A stretch of 15,836 nucleotides of DNA from an uncultured Clostridia bacterium (lineage in GTDB: Bacteria > Bacillota > Clostridia > TANB77 > CAG-508): the NCBI GenBank assembly GCA_949935895.1, contig CATLGL010000021.1:1-15836 (forward strand), read 5' to 3'. Below, piece by piece: positions 1 through 7,342 of this stretch. Every line of letters starts with the position of its first letter. The stretch's first letter is position 1. The notes under the pieces are model-generated. The model was not told where the DNA came from. It saw nothing but the letters and a program-made list of their open reading frames with translations, and ran no database searches. The translations under genes and the position numbers were made by a program.

Positions 1-168
1 TGCTACAATTACCATTCCTATAAGTTTCATATTACAGGCTGTTAAAATTAAATAAAAGATAAATCCAATTCCTGCAGATACTGCTGTATATATCATTGAT
101 TTTCCTGTAAATATAAATAAGATTCTTCCCTCGTCTTTTACATTTCTTGGAATATTATATGGTCCCAT
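1..168 (-). CDS. PrgI family protein (VirB3-like T4SS component), 3' end beyond window
   Basis: The N-terminal 56 residues are present; the gene runs off the low-coordinate edge. It starts at ATG 168, preceded by TAAAGGAGGAGAAAT, a strong ribosome binding site. The protein opens MGPYNIPRNVKDEGRILFIF and then carries two hydrophobic stretches separated by a short hinge. This matches my memory of PrgI-family small membrane proteins, which sit in the inner-membrane part of Gram-positive type IV secretion or conjugation systems and normally precede a VirB4-type ATPase. It lies downstream of three VirB2/TrbC-like pilin proteins on the same strand, which supports the assignment. It appears to have its own promoter (207-236), behind two hairpins that separate it from the pilin gene. 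The family call rests on recalled resemblance and synteny; no catalytic motif exists to check. Confidence 0.72.
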   Translation of the reverse strand, partial: MGPYNIPRNVKDEGRILFIFTGKSMIYTAVSAGIGFIFYLILTACNMKLIGMVIVA

Positions 169-206
169 ATTTCTCCTCCTTTAAGGCACAATCATAACTA
201 CTTATC

Positions 207-236
207 ATTATAGCAGAAAACGTGAAAAAATGTAAT
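207..236 (-). promoter_or_regulatory. Putative sigma-A promoter for the PrgI gene
   Basis: On the minus strand, ATTACA (231-236) is followed after 18 bases by a perfect TATAAT (207-212). Predicted transcription starts near 200, giving a leader of about 32 bases with the ribosome binding site well placed. The -35 lies inside one arm of the 16-bp inverted repeat at 226-262. Confidence 0.45.
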
Positions 237-262
237 ATTTTCATAGAAAATATTACATTTTT
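226..262. repeat. Perfect 16-bp inverted repeat, 5-base loop
   Basis: AAAAATGTAATATTTT (226-241) and its exact reverse complement (247-262) flank a 5-base loop. It sits between the pilin terminator-like hairpin and the PrgI start and overlaps the predicted -35 element. It could be an AT-rich terminator, an mRNA-stability hairpin or a protein-binding palindrome; the sequence does not decide. Confidence 0.6.
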
Positions 263-296
263 AATGTATTTGTAATATAGTTGCAATAAAGGTGTA

Positions 297-329
297 AAAA
301 AAATAGAGAACGTTAATCTCTATTTTTTT
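297..329 (-). terminator. Terminator-like hairpin after the pilin gene
   Basis: A 13-bp perfect stem (297-309 with 317-329, 7-base loop) ends in a run of seven T on either strand. It lies just downstream of the pilin stop at 350. It may stop or attenuate transcription so that the pilin is made in excess over PrgI and the downstream secretion genes. The stem is AT-rich, so termination may be partial. Confidence 0.6.
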
Positions 330-349
330 ATATTCTATATGAATGTATA

Positions 350-715
350 TTATTCACCATTTAAGGCAATTGCCATATCATATACAATTCCTGCAATTGT
401 TGATGCTGCAAATACTAAAACTGCACCTACTAAATATGGTATCATTGATTTTTTATAATCTGCTTTTTCCTCTGCACTTCCCATCATGTATTTAATACCC
501 AACACTAGCAAAATAACAACTGCTACTAATACACCTACTGTCCTAACTACTCCAATAATGCTACTACCTAATGTTGTTATTCCTGATACGTTATTTGGAA
601 CTGTTGCACTAAAACTACCTGGTGTAACTTCTCCGTCAGCAAAAGAACTAACACTAATCATCAAAATTGATACTATAATGCATAATGCTACAATAATTTT
701 GTTTGTTTTTTTCAT
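350..715 (-). CDS. TrbC/VirB2-type pilin-like protein
   Basis: A 121-residue protein with a signal peptide (residues 1-26, Lys-rich start, hydrophobic core, SSFA cleavage region). A short Gly/Pro/Thr linker follows, then two membrane segments (about 50-75 and 90-115) joined by a charged turn containing GSAEEKADYKKSMIPYLVGA. That layout (hydrophobic, G-I-K-Y/F-M-x-S-x-E-x-K-A turn, hydrophobic) is typical of VirB2/TrbC pilin-like proteins, small membrane proteins that form the pilus or channel of type IV secretion systems. ATG 715 is preceded by AGGAGGAAAATT. Two other proteins with the same domain lie directly upstream, so this looks like a pilin family expanded by duplication. It contains no in-frame CGG codon and is uninterrupted. 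Confidence 0.85.
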   Translation of the reverse strand: MKKTNKIIVALCIIVSILMISVSSFADGEVTPGSFSATVPNNVSGITTLGSSIIGVVRTVGVLVAVVILLVLGIKYMMGSAEEKADYKKSMIPYLVGAVLVFAASTIAGIVYDMAIALNGE

Positions 716-826
716 AATTTTCCTCCTATCATTTTATATTTTTTTCTATGTTATCTACTCAAACACTTTCTGTGAGAGAATATTAAAAACTATATTATCC
801 CATATTAATAGTATGGTCTATTATTT

Positions 827-855
827 ATTATAACTTTTTTTTTACTATTTGTCCA
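827..855 (-). promoter_or_regulatory. Putative promoter for the 121-aa pilin gene
   Basis: On the minus strand TGGACA (850-855), 17 bases, then TATAAT (827-832). Transcription would start near 820, leaving a leader of about 105 bases before ATG 715. An internal promoter here would allow separate, higher expression of this pilin relative to the genes upstream. Confidence 0.5.
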
Positions 856-898
856 TACTTATATGAAAAATTAACCATAATTTTTTTATATTTTTTCT

Positions 899-1453
899 TT
901 AGTCATGAATTTCTGCTACTAAGTCAAAAATAATTTGTAAAACGGTTGGAATAACAAATAGCATAACTGCTCCTATTAAGTATGGCACCATGGTTTCTTT
1001 GTAACTTGCTTTTTCTTGTGTGCTTGCAAACATGTAACGTATTCCTATTACCATTAGTGAAATTACACATACTGCTGTTCCAAATAATCGAAGTGCTCCT
1101 AGTACAGCTCCCACCTTGGTACTAAAGTCACCTACATCAGCCTGTGTCAATGTAGATGGTTTGTAATCGTCTGGATTAATAACCGACTTTATATCACTGG
1201 TTCCTTGTTGCTGTTGCTGTTGTTCTTGCTGTCTTCTTCTTTCCTCTTCTTCTCGTTTTTCTCTTTCTAGTCGTTCTTGCTCCTCTTTTCTTCGTTGTTC
1301 TTCTGCAGCATATGGATTTTGCCCTGGTGTTATTTGACTTCCTGTTCCTCCTGGTCTATCCTCTGGTGCTACTGCTCCTGCATATGAATTTACTTGGTAA
1401 ATACTTACCATTAGTATAGCAACAATTATCATTATTTTTTTTATCTTTTTCAT
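899..1453 (-). CDS. TrbC/VirB2-type pilin-like protein with charged coiled-coil insert
   Basis: A 184-residue secreted or membrane protein. It has a signal peptide at 1-26 and a Pro/Gly-rich stretch. Residues about 50-83 are made almost only of Glu, Arg and Gln, ending in a run of seven Gln, and probably form a coiled coil or extended charged rod. The VirB2-like pair of membrane helices follows at about 113-180, with the family turn GIRYMFASTQEKASYKETMV. The start ATG 1453 has AAAGGAATGAGAAA upstream. It begins 23 bases after the stop of the preceding gene (1477) and is probably co-transcribed with it. Its C-terminal half closely resembles the 121-aa pilin downstream, so the insert is what distinguishes it. 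The poly-Gln codon run could vary in length. No in-frame CGG is present. Confidence 0.82.
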   Translation of the reverse strand: MKKIKKIMIIVAILMVSIYQVNSYAGAVAPEDRPGGTGSQITPGQNPYAAEEQRRKEEQERLEREKREEEERRRQQEQQQQQQGTSDIKSVINPDDYKPSTLTQADVGDFSTKVGAVLGALRLFGTAVCVISLMVIGIRYMFASTQEKASYKETMVPYLIGAVMLFVIPTVLQIIFDLVAEIHD

Positions 1454-1476
1454 TTTCTCATTCCTTTAATTTTTAT

Positions 1477-2476
1477 TTAACTAAGTCCACTTAATAATAA
1501 GATGACTAATCTCCATATGGTAAATGCTCCAAATACTACTACACACCCTGCAATATATGGGATTAAAGCTTCTTTTACTTTTGCCTTATCCTCAGCACTT
1601 GATATCATAAACTTGATACCTAAATACATACCTATCATTAGTGCTAATGCTATTCCAATTCCTAATAAAATATTATATAAGGTGTTTGAAGCATTTTTTA
1701 AATTTGCTTGACTAAAATTCGATTTTCCAGTATCTTTTCCTAAAAATCCTCCGTGCTTCTTTTATAATTTCTGCTAATGTATGAGAAGTAGAAACAGTTG
1801 GATTTCCTAAAAGACCGGGGGTCGTTCCTCCTGAATATTCTCCTTCATATTCTTCTCTTTCTTCCTCTCTTTCAGAGATTTCATCTGCTACTGTTGGTCC
1901 TGTTTCCCCTTTTGCATTTAATTTTTCTTTTACTTTTTGTGCAATATCTTTTAACATATAGTCCGAAATACCATATTTATCTTTATATTCTTTTAATTTT
2001 GCTTCTAGTCTTTTTAAGTCTTCTAGACTTGCATTTTGATCATAGGCAATGCTAGACATATCGGAAAGTTCTTTTAGCATTTTTGCTTGATCATCTTGGT
2101 TTCCTCCTGTTGGTATTTGCGAATTATCCTTCTTTGCTTCAAGCACGATATTGGTTGCTCTATAATAAATACTATCTGAATTACCTCCATTCCATATCCC
2201 TATTCCATTATAGGTATATGTATGTTGTAATTTTTTCATTTTTTCAACATCGCCACCACATATATTGTCAATCTGTTGTGCTAATTCACTTTCTGTTGCA
2301 CTTGGATGATTCATATACCAACTATATAACTCATTAATGATGTCATCCATTTCAGGATTTTCTGTCAACTCAATAACTGCTCCAAATATGTTTTTTGGTA
2401 TGCACATTATAATAAGAAGTAACATTCCACATATAATTATCTTCTTCATATTATACTTATACTTCATTTTGCCCAT
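1477..2476 (-). CDS. VirB2-like pilin-domain protein, needs +1 shift at CGG (1753)
   Basis: The first frame starts at ATG 2476 (AAAGGAGG ten bases upstream) and would stop at 1712. Skipping the C of the in-frame CGG at 1753-1751 opens the second frame to a stop at 1477-1479, giving about 332 residues. The first part holds a signal peptide or membrane anchor (about 9-32), a helical region, and an acidic EREEEREEYEGEY stretch. The part after the shift is a VirB2-type helix pair with the turn GIKFMISSAEDKAKVKEALI, like the two pilin genes downstream. The second frame has no start codon or ribosome site of its own near the junction, so it can only be expressed by frameshifting. The junction reads KEA-GGFLGKDTGK if C is skipped. 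The gene is either translated through a +1 shift or is a pseudogene; seven identical cases in this window favour the first. It heads the secretion cluster. Confidence 0.75.
1750..1753 (-). other. CGGA +1 frameshift site 1 (T4SS pilin-domain gene)
   Basis: In frame: GCA CGG AGG ATT. With C skipped: GCA (C) GGA GGA TTT, joining the N-terminal region to the VirB2-like domain. The zero frame stops 13 codons later at 1712. The Gly identity is inferred from the other sites, since I know no family consensus at this position. Confidence 0.75.
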
Positions 2477-2498
2477 AATCTCACTTCCTCCTTTTACT

Positions 2499-2527
2499 AT
2501 TATATTGTATTTCTCCCTATTTTTCAA
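2499..2527 (-). promoter_or_regulatory. Promoter of the type IV secretion-like cluster
   Basis: Minus-strand TTGAAA (2522-2527), 17-base spacer, TATAAT (2499-2504). The predicted start near 2492 is directly beside the GGAGG of the ATG 2476 gene, so the leader would be very short (about 16 bases). Elements and spacing are near consensus. Confidence 0.6.
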
Positions 2528-2623
2528 CATTCTATTGTACTTTTTATAAAAATATTAAAAACGTCATATATCTGTCATGCTTTTGTAATACTTTTTCGTA
2601 TCAAATATTTTTTATTAGAAAAA

Positions 2624-2670
2624 CAAAAAGAATGCAAGTTGGCATTTTTTACTAACTTACATTCTTTTTG
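2624..2670 (-). terminator. Rho-independent terminator of the Spo0E-like gene
   Basis: A 17-bp stem (2654-2670 with 2624-2640, one G-U pair in RNA) with a 13-base loop. A T-rich tail follows on the minus strand. It starts 17 bases after the Spo0E-like stop codon and separates that gene from the secretion cluster. Confidence 0.75.
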
Positions 2671-2686
2671 CATTTTTCATATTTTC

Positions 2687-2851
2687 TTAAGCTCCTTCTT
2701 TGTCTTTTTCTTCTTTTTGCTGTTGTAAATAATATTTTGCAATCAACTCATCTAATTCCACACTTAATTTATATATAGTATCGTAATCTTCATTATCTTT
2801 TATGCTTTTGTTCAACTCATCTCTTTTTTTACATATTTCATCATTTAGCAT
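2687..2851 (-). CDS. Spo0E-like sporulation regulatory phosphatase, small protein
   Basis: A 54-residue reading frame from ATG 2851 to TAA 2687, with GGAGAG upstream of the start. The sequence contains KLSVELDELIAKYYLQQQ, matching the short two-helix Spo0E family signature (S-x-x-L/V-D-x-L-I-x-x-Y). In that family the Ser/Asp motif helps remove phosphate from Spo0A~P, restraining entry into sporulation. The upstream helix (about 2-22) and the Lys/Glu-rich tail fit the usual 50-80 residue size. It stands alone between its own promoter (2896-2924) and a strong terminator, so it is monocistronic. The family call rests on this short motif only. If right, it suggests the organism carries a Spo0A pathway. 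Confidence 0.72.
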   Translation of the reverse strand: MLNDEICKKRDELNKSIKDNEDYDTIYKLSVELDELIAKYYLQQQKEEKDKEGA

Positions 2852-2895
2852 GCTACCACTCTCCTTTTTGGCATTTTTCTCTGTTTGTTACTTCA

Positions 2896-2924
2896 AAAAT
2901 ACCATATTTTTACACTATCGTCAA
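2896..2924 (-). promoter_or_regulatory. Putative promoter of the Spo0E-like gene
   Basis: Minus-strand TTGACG (2919-2924), 17-base spacer, TATTTT (2896-2901), with transcription starting near 2889 and a leader of about 38 bases. The -35 is near consensus and the -10 is weaker, which leaves room for regulation. I saw no clear 0A box. Confidence 0.5.
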
Positions 2925-3045
2925 TAAATAACGTCTAATTTTGTAAGAAATCGTACGACATTATTAGTGTTATATTGGGATTATTGTAATAATTACCATT
3001 TTTTTATTACTTTTTTGACATATTTTCTCATAAATAAACAAAAAT

Positions 3046-3069
3046 ATAAGCATTCCGAAGAATGCTTAT
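3046..3069 (-). terminator. Strong terminator with C(UUCG)G tetraloop
   Basis: On the minus strand a perfect 10-bp stem ATAAGCATTC / GAATGCTTAT encloses TTCG, the exceptionally stable UUCG tetraloop closed by C-G. It is followed by TATTTTTGTTT. The stem overlaps the last base of the stop codon of the small membrane protein gene. Confidence 0.82.
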
Positions 3070-3260
3070 TAGAAATCTGGAAATATGACTTTCCAAAGAA
3101 ATCCTAAAATGGAAATTACCACTCCTCCTACTACGACAACAAAAGCAATGAGCAATAAGGTAGCAAAAAAAGCAAAAACCCCTCCTGCCTCCAATCCTAC
3201 TGCTATCATTGTAAGCCACATACACAATAGAAAAAATCCTCCTAAAATTGCTGCTACCAT
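3069..3260 (-). CDS. Small hydrophobic membrane protein, function unknown
   Basis: A 63-residue protein, almost wholly hydrophobic, with two membrane helices (about 4-25 and 28-57), a short Gly-rich turn between them and a C-terminal WKVIFPDF end. ATG 3260 is preceded by GAAAGGAAGAGAAC. It has its own near-consensus promoter (3322-3350) inside the end of lgt and a tetraloop terminator that overlaps its stop, so it is a compact, well-isolated transcription unit. That makes a real gene much more likely than a chance frame. I recognise no family. Confidence 0.65.
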   Translation of the reverse strand: MVAAILGGFFLLCMWLTMIAVGLEAGGVFAFFATLLLIAFVVVVGGVVISILGFLWKVIFPDF

Positions 3261-3321
3261 GTTCTCTTCCTTTCTAAAAGCATACCGCTTTTGAGGCTTG
3301 GTTTACAGTTTTCATAATTTC

Positions 3322-3350
3322 ATTATACACTATTTTTATATCTTTTTCAA
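3322..3350 (-). promoter_or_regulatory. Promoter of the small membrane protein, overlapping lgt 3' end
   Basis: Minus-strand TTGAAA (3345-3350), 17 bases, TATAAT (3322-3327). The -35 is within the last codons of lgt. The leader (about 55 bases) contains a small hairpin AAAAGC / GCTTTT just before the ribosome binding site. Confidence 0.62.
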
Positions 3351-4111
3351 CCTATTTCGTAAAGCAATTGCTACCATAAATAAGACTATAGATACAATTT
3401 GCGAAATTCGAAAAGTTCCTAACATTAAACTATCACTTCTTAATCCCTCAATAAAAAATCGGATAAACGTATATAATATAATATACCATACTGTTATTTG
3501 TCCACAATATTTTCGGTTTTTTGAACATTTTATTAACCATAAAAAAATCAAAAAGTTAGCAATAGATTCATATAAAAAAGTAGGATGTACATATAAAAAT
3601 CCATCAGATGTTTGTATTCCCATTTTCCAAGGTAAATTTGTAACACTCCCATAGGCTTCAGCATTAACAAAATTCCCCCATCTTCCAATAGCTTGACCGA
3701 AGTGCTAAGCATGGAATAATATAATCTAATAAATTCAAAAAGTTAATTTTCCTCTTTTTGCAAAATAAATATGCACTAATTGCTCCCCCTATTATTCCTC
3801 CATAAATAGCAAGCCCTCCATCTTTAATTTGAATTATTCTTTCCCATGTTGTATAATAATCCAAATTAAAGATAATATAATAAATTCTAGCACTTAAAAA
3901 ACTAATAGGAATTAAGATAAGTGCTAAGTCAATAATATCTTCATAATGAATTCCAAATTTTCCATCTTTTTTATAATAAGTAATCATAGCAATTACTAGA
4001 CTTGCTACAATAAAAATAGCATACCAATAAACCCCGAATGCCAAAAATCGTGAAGGCTACTGGGTTTATTTGCATGCTTATATTAAATAGTGGTATTGTA
4101 ATTTCTTTCAT
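3336..4111 (-). CDS. lgt: Prolipoprotein diacylglyceryl transferase, needs +1 shifts at CGG 4036 and CGG 3699
   Basis: Lgt moves diacylglycerol from phosphatidylglycerol to the lipobox Cys of prolipoproteins in the membrane. The gene starts at ATG 4111, overlapping the ymfH stop as TAATG, so translation is probably coupled. Three frames are needed: MKEITIPLF to FGI; then GVYWYAIF to CLAL; then GQAIGRWGNFVNAEAYG to the end. Skipping the C of two in-frame CGG codons joins them into 257 residues, the normal family size. Family hallmarks appear in order: GGLAIYGGIIGG, ALGQAIGRWGNF (the Lgt signature G-R-x-G-N-F-x-N-x-E), HPTFLYES and RFFIEGLRSDSL. The second join falls inside the signature, where the restored Gly is the conserved residue. 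Lgt is a single-copy core gene, so two disabling mutations without decay elsewhere would be surprising. Confidence 0.92.
3696..3699 (-). other. CGGT +1 frameshift site 3 (lgt signature)
   Basis: In frame: CTT CGG TCA AGC, leading to TAA at 3664. With C skipped: CTT (C) GGT CAA GCT ATT GGA AGA TGG, that is L-G-Q-A-I-G-R-W. The Gly is conserved in Lgt (the L-G-x-x-x-G-R region), which fixes both the position of the shift and the amino acid. Confidence 0.92.
4033..4036 (-). other. CGGG +1 frameshift site 2 (lgt N-terminus)
   Basis: In frame: ATT CGG GGT TTA. With C skipped: ATT (C) GGG GTT TAT TGG TAT, that is I-G-V-Y-W-Y, matching the usual Lgt N-terminal G-x-Y-W-Y/x-G/A motif. It lies 26 codons into the gene. 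Confidence 0.9.
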
Positions 4112-5390
4112 TATTCTTTTCCCTTTACAATGGATACAACCATTTTATCCTCATCAAATACTTCTTTTAATACTTGTTGTACATATTCAATTGTAACTTC
4201 TTTGTATTGTTCTAAATATTGGAAGCTATCAATTCCTTTGAAATAGTCTGATAAAAACATTCTTGCAATATTTGCTACATCATTATATTGACTGATATAG
4301 TCTCCATAAATTTTCTTTTTAATTCTTTCGAAATGTTCTTTATTTAATCCACTTTTTTTGTATTTTTCTACTTGTTCTTTTAACATCTGAACTATCTTTT
4401 GTGGATTTTTTGCTCTTCCTGTTATTAAAATATGGGCATATTGTTTTGAAAATTCATAATCCAGTGACGGACTTGCTATTATCTCTCCATTTTGATACAA
4501 TATTTGGTACATCTCAGAGCTTTTTCCAAGTAACATATAAAGTAATATATCAACAGCAATATGTTTTTTTACAATATCATTTCCGAATGCTTGGTACTGT
4601 TTTATAACCGTATTGCAAACATCGGTTGGCTTACCTCCATTTCTATTGTTTTTTCTTTACTCACAATTTCTTCTGGTTCTTTTTCATATATTCTTTCGAT
4701 TTCCTTTTGATTGCTTGTTTTTATTACTCTTTTTTTGATTTCTTCTAATATAGCTTCTTTTTCAAAGTCTCCACAAGCTACAAGTAACATGTTGGACAAA
4801 TCATAAAAATTATCATATGCTTTATATAATATCTCTTTATCAATTTTGGAAATGGTTTCTACACTTCCTGCAATATCAATATTGATTGGGTTTACATGAT
4901 ACATTAACTTCATGGCATTCATATAAACCTGCCATTCAGCATCATCTTCATACATGTTAATTTCTTGTGAAATAATTCCCTTTTCTTTTTCTACATTTTC
5001 ATCTGTAAAATATGGTTTTTGTACATAATCCATTAACTCATCTAAAGCTTCATAAAAATGGTCTGTCGCTTCAAATAAGTATGCGGTATGGTCATTTGTC
5101 GTATAGGCGTTAGCATCTACTCCTAAGCTGCTTAATACATCTAAACTATTAGTTCCATTTTCTTGTTCAAATAATTTATGCTCTAAAAAATGGGCTACTC
5201 CATCTGGAATTTTTACTTCCTTGCTATCTTGTTTTATCATAAAGTGATTATCTATAGAGCCGAAGTTGGCTCCCCATATAATATATTTTTTTAATACTCC
5301 TTTTTTAGGAATTATCATCACATTTAATCCATTGTCTAATTTTTCTATTATGATTTCTTCTTTTACTTTTTGATTTTGAATGGTTTTCAT
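4111..5390 (-). CDS. ymfH: M16 zinc peptidase YmfH-like, needs +1 shifts at CGG 4610 and CGG 4585
   Basis: A 425-residue M16-family metallopeptidase once two +1 shifts are made. The catalytic half is in the first frame: the inverted zinc motif HFLEH (residues 67-71, HxxEH) and downstream glutamates in ENVEKEKGIISQEI. The zero frame ends ...PMFAI-R-L-stop at 4602. Skipping the C of CGG 4610 gives PMFAIGYKTVPSI, then skipping the C of CGG 4585 gives GNDIVKKHIAVDILLYMLLG, an ordinary M16 second-domain sequence that continues to TAA 4111. The bridge between the shifts is only seven codons long. Its partner ymfF ends four bases upstream, a standard Bacillota gene pair. The ATG 5390 start was chosen by family length and the tight spacing; GGAGG lies upstream inside the end of ymfF. 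Confidence 0.9.
4582..4585 (-). other. CGGA +1 frameshift site 5 (ymfH)
   Basis: Reached only after the shift at 4610. Then in frame: ATT CGG AAA TGA (stop two codons later). With C skipped: ATT (C) GGA AAT GAT ATT, that is I-G-N-D-I. Because it is used in a frame created by the previous site, it is independent support for a rule rather than a single mutation. Confidence 0.9.
4607..4610 (-). other. CGGT +1 frameshift site 4 (ymfH)
   Basis: In frame: ATA CGG TTA TAA. With C skipped: ATA (C) GGT TAT AAA, that is I-G-Y-K, matching the start of the M16 second domain (...F-x-I/V-G-Y/F-K...). The zero frame stops two codons after CGG. Confidence 0.9.
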
Positions 5391-5393
5391 GCT

Positions 5394-6674
5394 TTATCCC
5401 TCCTTTGCTTCATTTCTCAAAAAATAAATAGTGTGTAGCATTACTTGGTTTGCTATTTCTACAACCTGTTCTTTAGTAATAGCTTTTACTTTTTCTTTAT
5501 ATTCATCTGGAGTGACGATTTTTCCCATTAACTCTTGTCCAAAATAATAACTAATTTGAGTATCTTGTTCATCTGGGATAAAGTCTATCGTAGATATAAT
5601 CATATTTTTAGCATTTTGCAAGTCTTCCTCAGTGAATACTCCTTTTTTCATATCTTCTAATTGTTGTTTAATAATATCAATTGCTTTTTTCTGATTTTGT
5701 ATTTCAATTCCACATCGAATAAAAATATTATTTTTTTGTCTTATATAGTTGGAGCCTGCTGTATAAGCAAGGCTTGCTTTTTCTCTTACATTTTGGAATA
5801 ACTTGGAGTTCGCACCTCCTCCTAAAATAGTATTATATACTAAAGCTATATATTTATCTTCACTATTTTTTGGTGCTAGGGTTAATCCCATTACCAATTT
5901 TCCTTGTGTTACATCTAATGCTTCTGTTATATTAGTTGGTTCACTTTTTGGCTCTACCTCTTGGTTTTTATCTATATTGATTTTTCTGTCTTGTAATTTT
6001 TTTATAGCTTCCTCTTCACATACTATTTTTTTAAGTTCTTCTTTTTCTATACTTCCTGATACAAATATATCAATTTTTGCTGTTTCTAGCATTTTCTTAT
6101 ATTGATCATATAACTCCTGTTTTGTTATATTTTCTAAATCTTCTATATATCCATATTTATACAATCCATATGGTTTGTCTTGATACATTTCTTCTATACA
6201 GCGTTCTAATGCATAACGGTCTTTGTTGTCAATTTTACTGTCGATAATTTGTTTTAAATTATCTTTTTCAACTGTTACATAGTCCGATTTGAATGTTCCA
6301 TCTTCGATAAGTGGATTAAAAGCAATATCTGTTAGTAATGTTATTGCTTTTTGCAAAATATTTTCTTTTTGTGGTAAAAATTCTTCATTGATAGTTTCTA
6401 AATAGAATTTTAATATATGATGATCACCCATTTTTTCAATTCCACAATCAAAAGCAGCCCCATACATTTCTTCTAACATAATACTAATATCTTCTGAGGT
6501 TTTATAATTCATACTTCCTCTTCTTAAAACAGCTGAAATAAGGGCTTCTTTTGTCACGTTTTCTTTATTTAGTGGCATTGTAAAAAAGACAGATAATAAG
6601 TTTGTTTTAAATTGATTCGTTTGTATTATATGAAGGTTGATTCCTTCTTTTATTTGATATTTTTCATAATTCAC
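5394..6674 (-). CDS. ymfF: M16-family protein YmfF-like, inactive partner
   Basis: A 426-residue M16-fold protein lacking the HxxEH zinc motif at the expected place (there is ISAVLRRGS around residues 46-54), as is usual for the non-catalytic member of the YmfF/YmfH pair. The conserved pattern of ...GKLVMGLTLAP... and ...ILGGGANSKLFQNVREKASLAY... in the second domain is typical. It starts with GTG at 6674, preceded by AAAGGAGAAG at ten bases; the nearby ATG is out of frame. It ends four bases before ymfH begins. The complete frame has no in-frame CGG, in contrast to ymfH, which has two. Known family members have been linked to processing of peptides and of modified EF-P precursors; the exact substrate here cannot be read from sequence. 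Confidence 0.88.
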   Translation of the reverse strand: MNYEKYQIKEGINLHIIQTNQFKTNLLSVFFTMPLNKENVTKEALISAVLRRGSMNYKTSEDISIMLEEMYGAAFDCGIEKMGDHHILKFYLETINEEFLPQKENILQKAITLLTDIAFNPLIEDGTFKSDYVTVEKDNLKQIIDSKIDNKDRYALERCIEEMYQDKPYGLYKYGYIEDLENITKQELYDQYKKMLETAKIDIFVSGSIEKEELKKIVCEEEAIKKLQDRKINIDKNQEVEPKSEPTNITEALDVTQGKLVMGLTLAPKNSEDKYIALVYNTILGGGANSKLFQNVREKASLAYTAGSNYIRQKNNIFIRCGIEIQNQKKAIDIIKQQLEDMKKGVFTEEDLQNAKNMIISTIDFIPDEQDTQISYYFGQELMGKIVTPDEYKEKVKAITKEQVVEIANQVMLHTIYFLRNEAKEG

Positions 6675-6838
6675 CTTTTGGCTTCTCCTTTCTCATTTTC
6701 TTTTCTATTTAGTAGTATACAGTATTTTGGTAATATTATACATGTTAGAAACTTCAAAAATATCTTATGTTAAAATTTTTTCTAATTAGTAATCTATTTT
6801 ATTCTTTCCATTTCAAAAATAAATTACTACATTTATGC

Positions 6839-7285
6839 TTATTGTTCGGCTAATAATCCTTTTACAATTTCATTGATTGTTTTTCCATCTGCAGCTGCTC
6901 CTATTTTTGATTTAGCTTGCTTCATTACATTTCCCATATCCTTCATAGATGTAGCACCTAACTCTTGTATGATTGGTTTTACAATTTGTTCTACTTCTTC
7001 TTTTGTTAATTGTTTTGGTAAATAGTTTGCTAATATTTCTATTTCTTTTTCAACTTGTGAAATTAAATCTTGTCTTCCACTTTTTTGATAATCTGCTAGT
7101 GCATCTTTTCTTTTTTTCGATTCCTTGGCAATAATTTCTAATACTTGCTCATCTTCTAATACTATTTTTTTATCTTTTTCTACTTGTAAAATACCTGCTC
7201 TTACCATTTGTATCGTATTTTTGGTAATTTCCTCTTTTTCCTTCATCGCTATTTTTAAATCCTCTAGTAATTTTTCTTTTAACAT
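6839..7285 (-). CDS. yqeY: GatB/YqeY domain protein
   Basis: A 148-residue, soluble, strongly helical and charged protein matching YqeY across its length: N-terminal L-x-x-D-L-x-x-A-M-K-x-K, the central ESKKRKDALADYQKSGRQDL region, and the C-terminal MGNVMKQAKSKIGAAADGK segment of the YqeY/GatB tail fold. This domain resembles the tRNA-binding tail of the GatB amidotransferase subunit; YqeY itself has no settled function. ATG 7285 has AAAGGAGGAAATAAT upstream. It commonly sits next to rpsU; here a membrane glycosyltransferase-like gene lies between them. A 58-base gap with a small AGCAC/GTGCT hairpin separates it from that gene. No in-frame CGG. Confidence 0.92.
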   Translation of the reverse strand: MLKEKLLEDLKIAMKEKEEITKNTIQMVRAGILQVEKDKKIVLEDEQVLEIIAKESKKRKDALADYQKSGRQDLISQVEKEIEILANYLPKQLTKEEVEQIVKPIIQELGATSMKDMGNVMKQAKSKIGAAADGKTINEIVKGLLAEQ

Positions 7286-7342
7286 ATTATTTCCTCCTTT
7301 ATTTTTGTAAGCACTTTGTGCTCATTGGTTTTTTTATTATTT

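Noticed and set aside
3696..3699. Plain reassignment of CGG to another amino acid (as reported for CGG to Trp or Gln in some bacteria)
   Set aside because: Reading CGG as any amino acid in the zero frame leaves the premature stops and loses the Lgt signature; only a frame change restores it.
4033..4036. TTG start at 4044 as the real lgt start
   Set aside because: No ribosome binding site, and it would remove the conserved N-terminal MKEITIPLF...INPVAFTIFGI, which continues correctly across the CGG shift from ATG 4111.
4607..4610. prfB-like programmed shift driven by a stop codon and an upstream Shine-Dalgarno sequence
   Set aside because: Stops are at varying distances (2 to more than 30 codons) and no constant upstream SD-like element is present.
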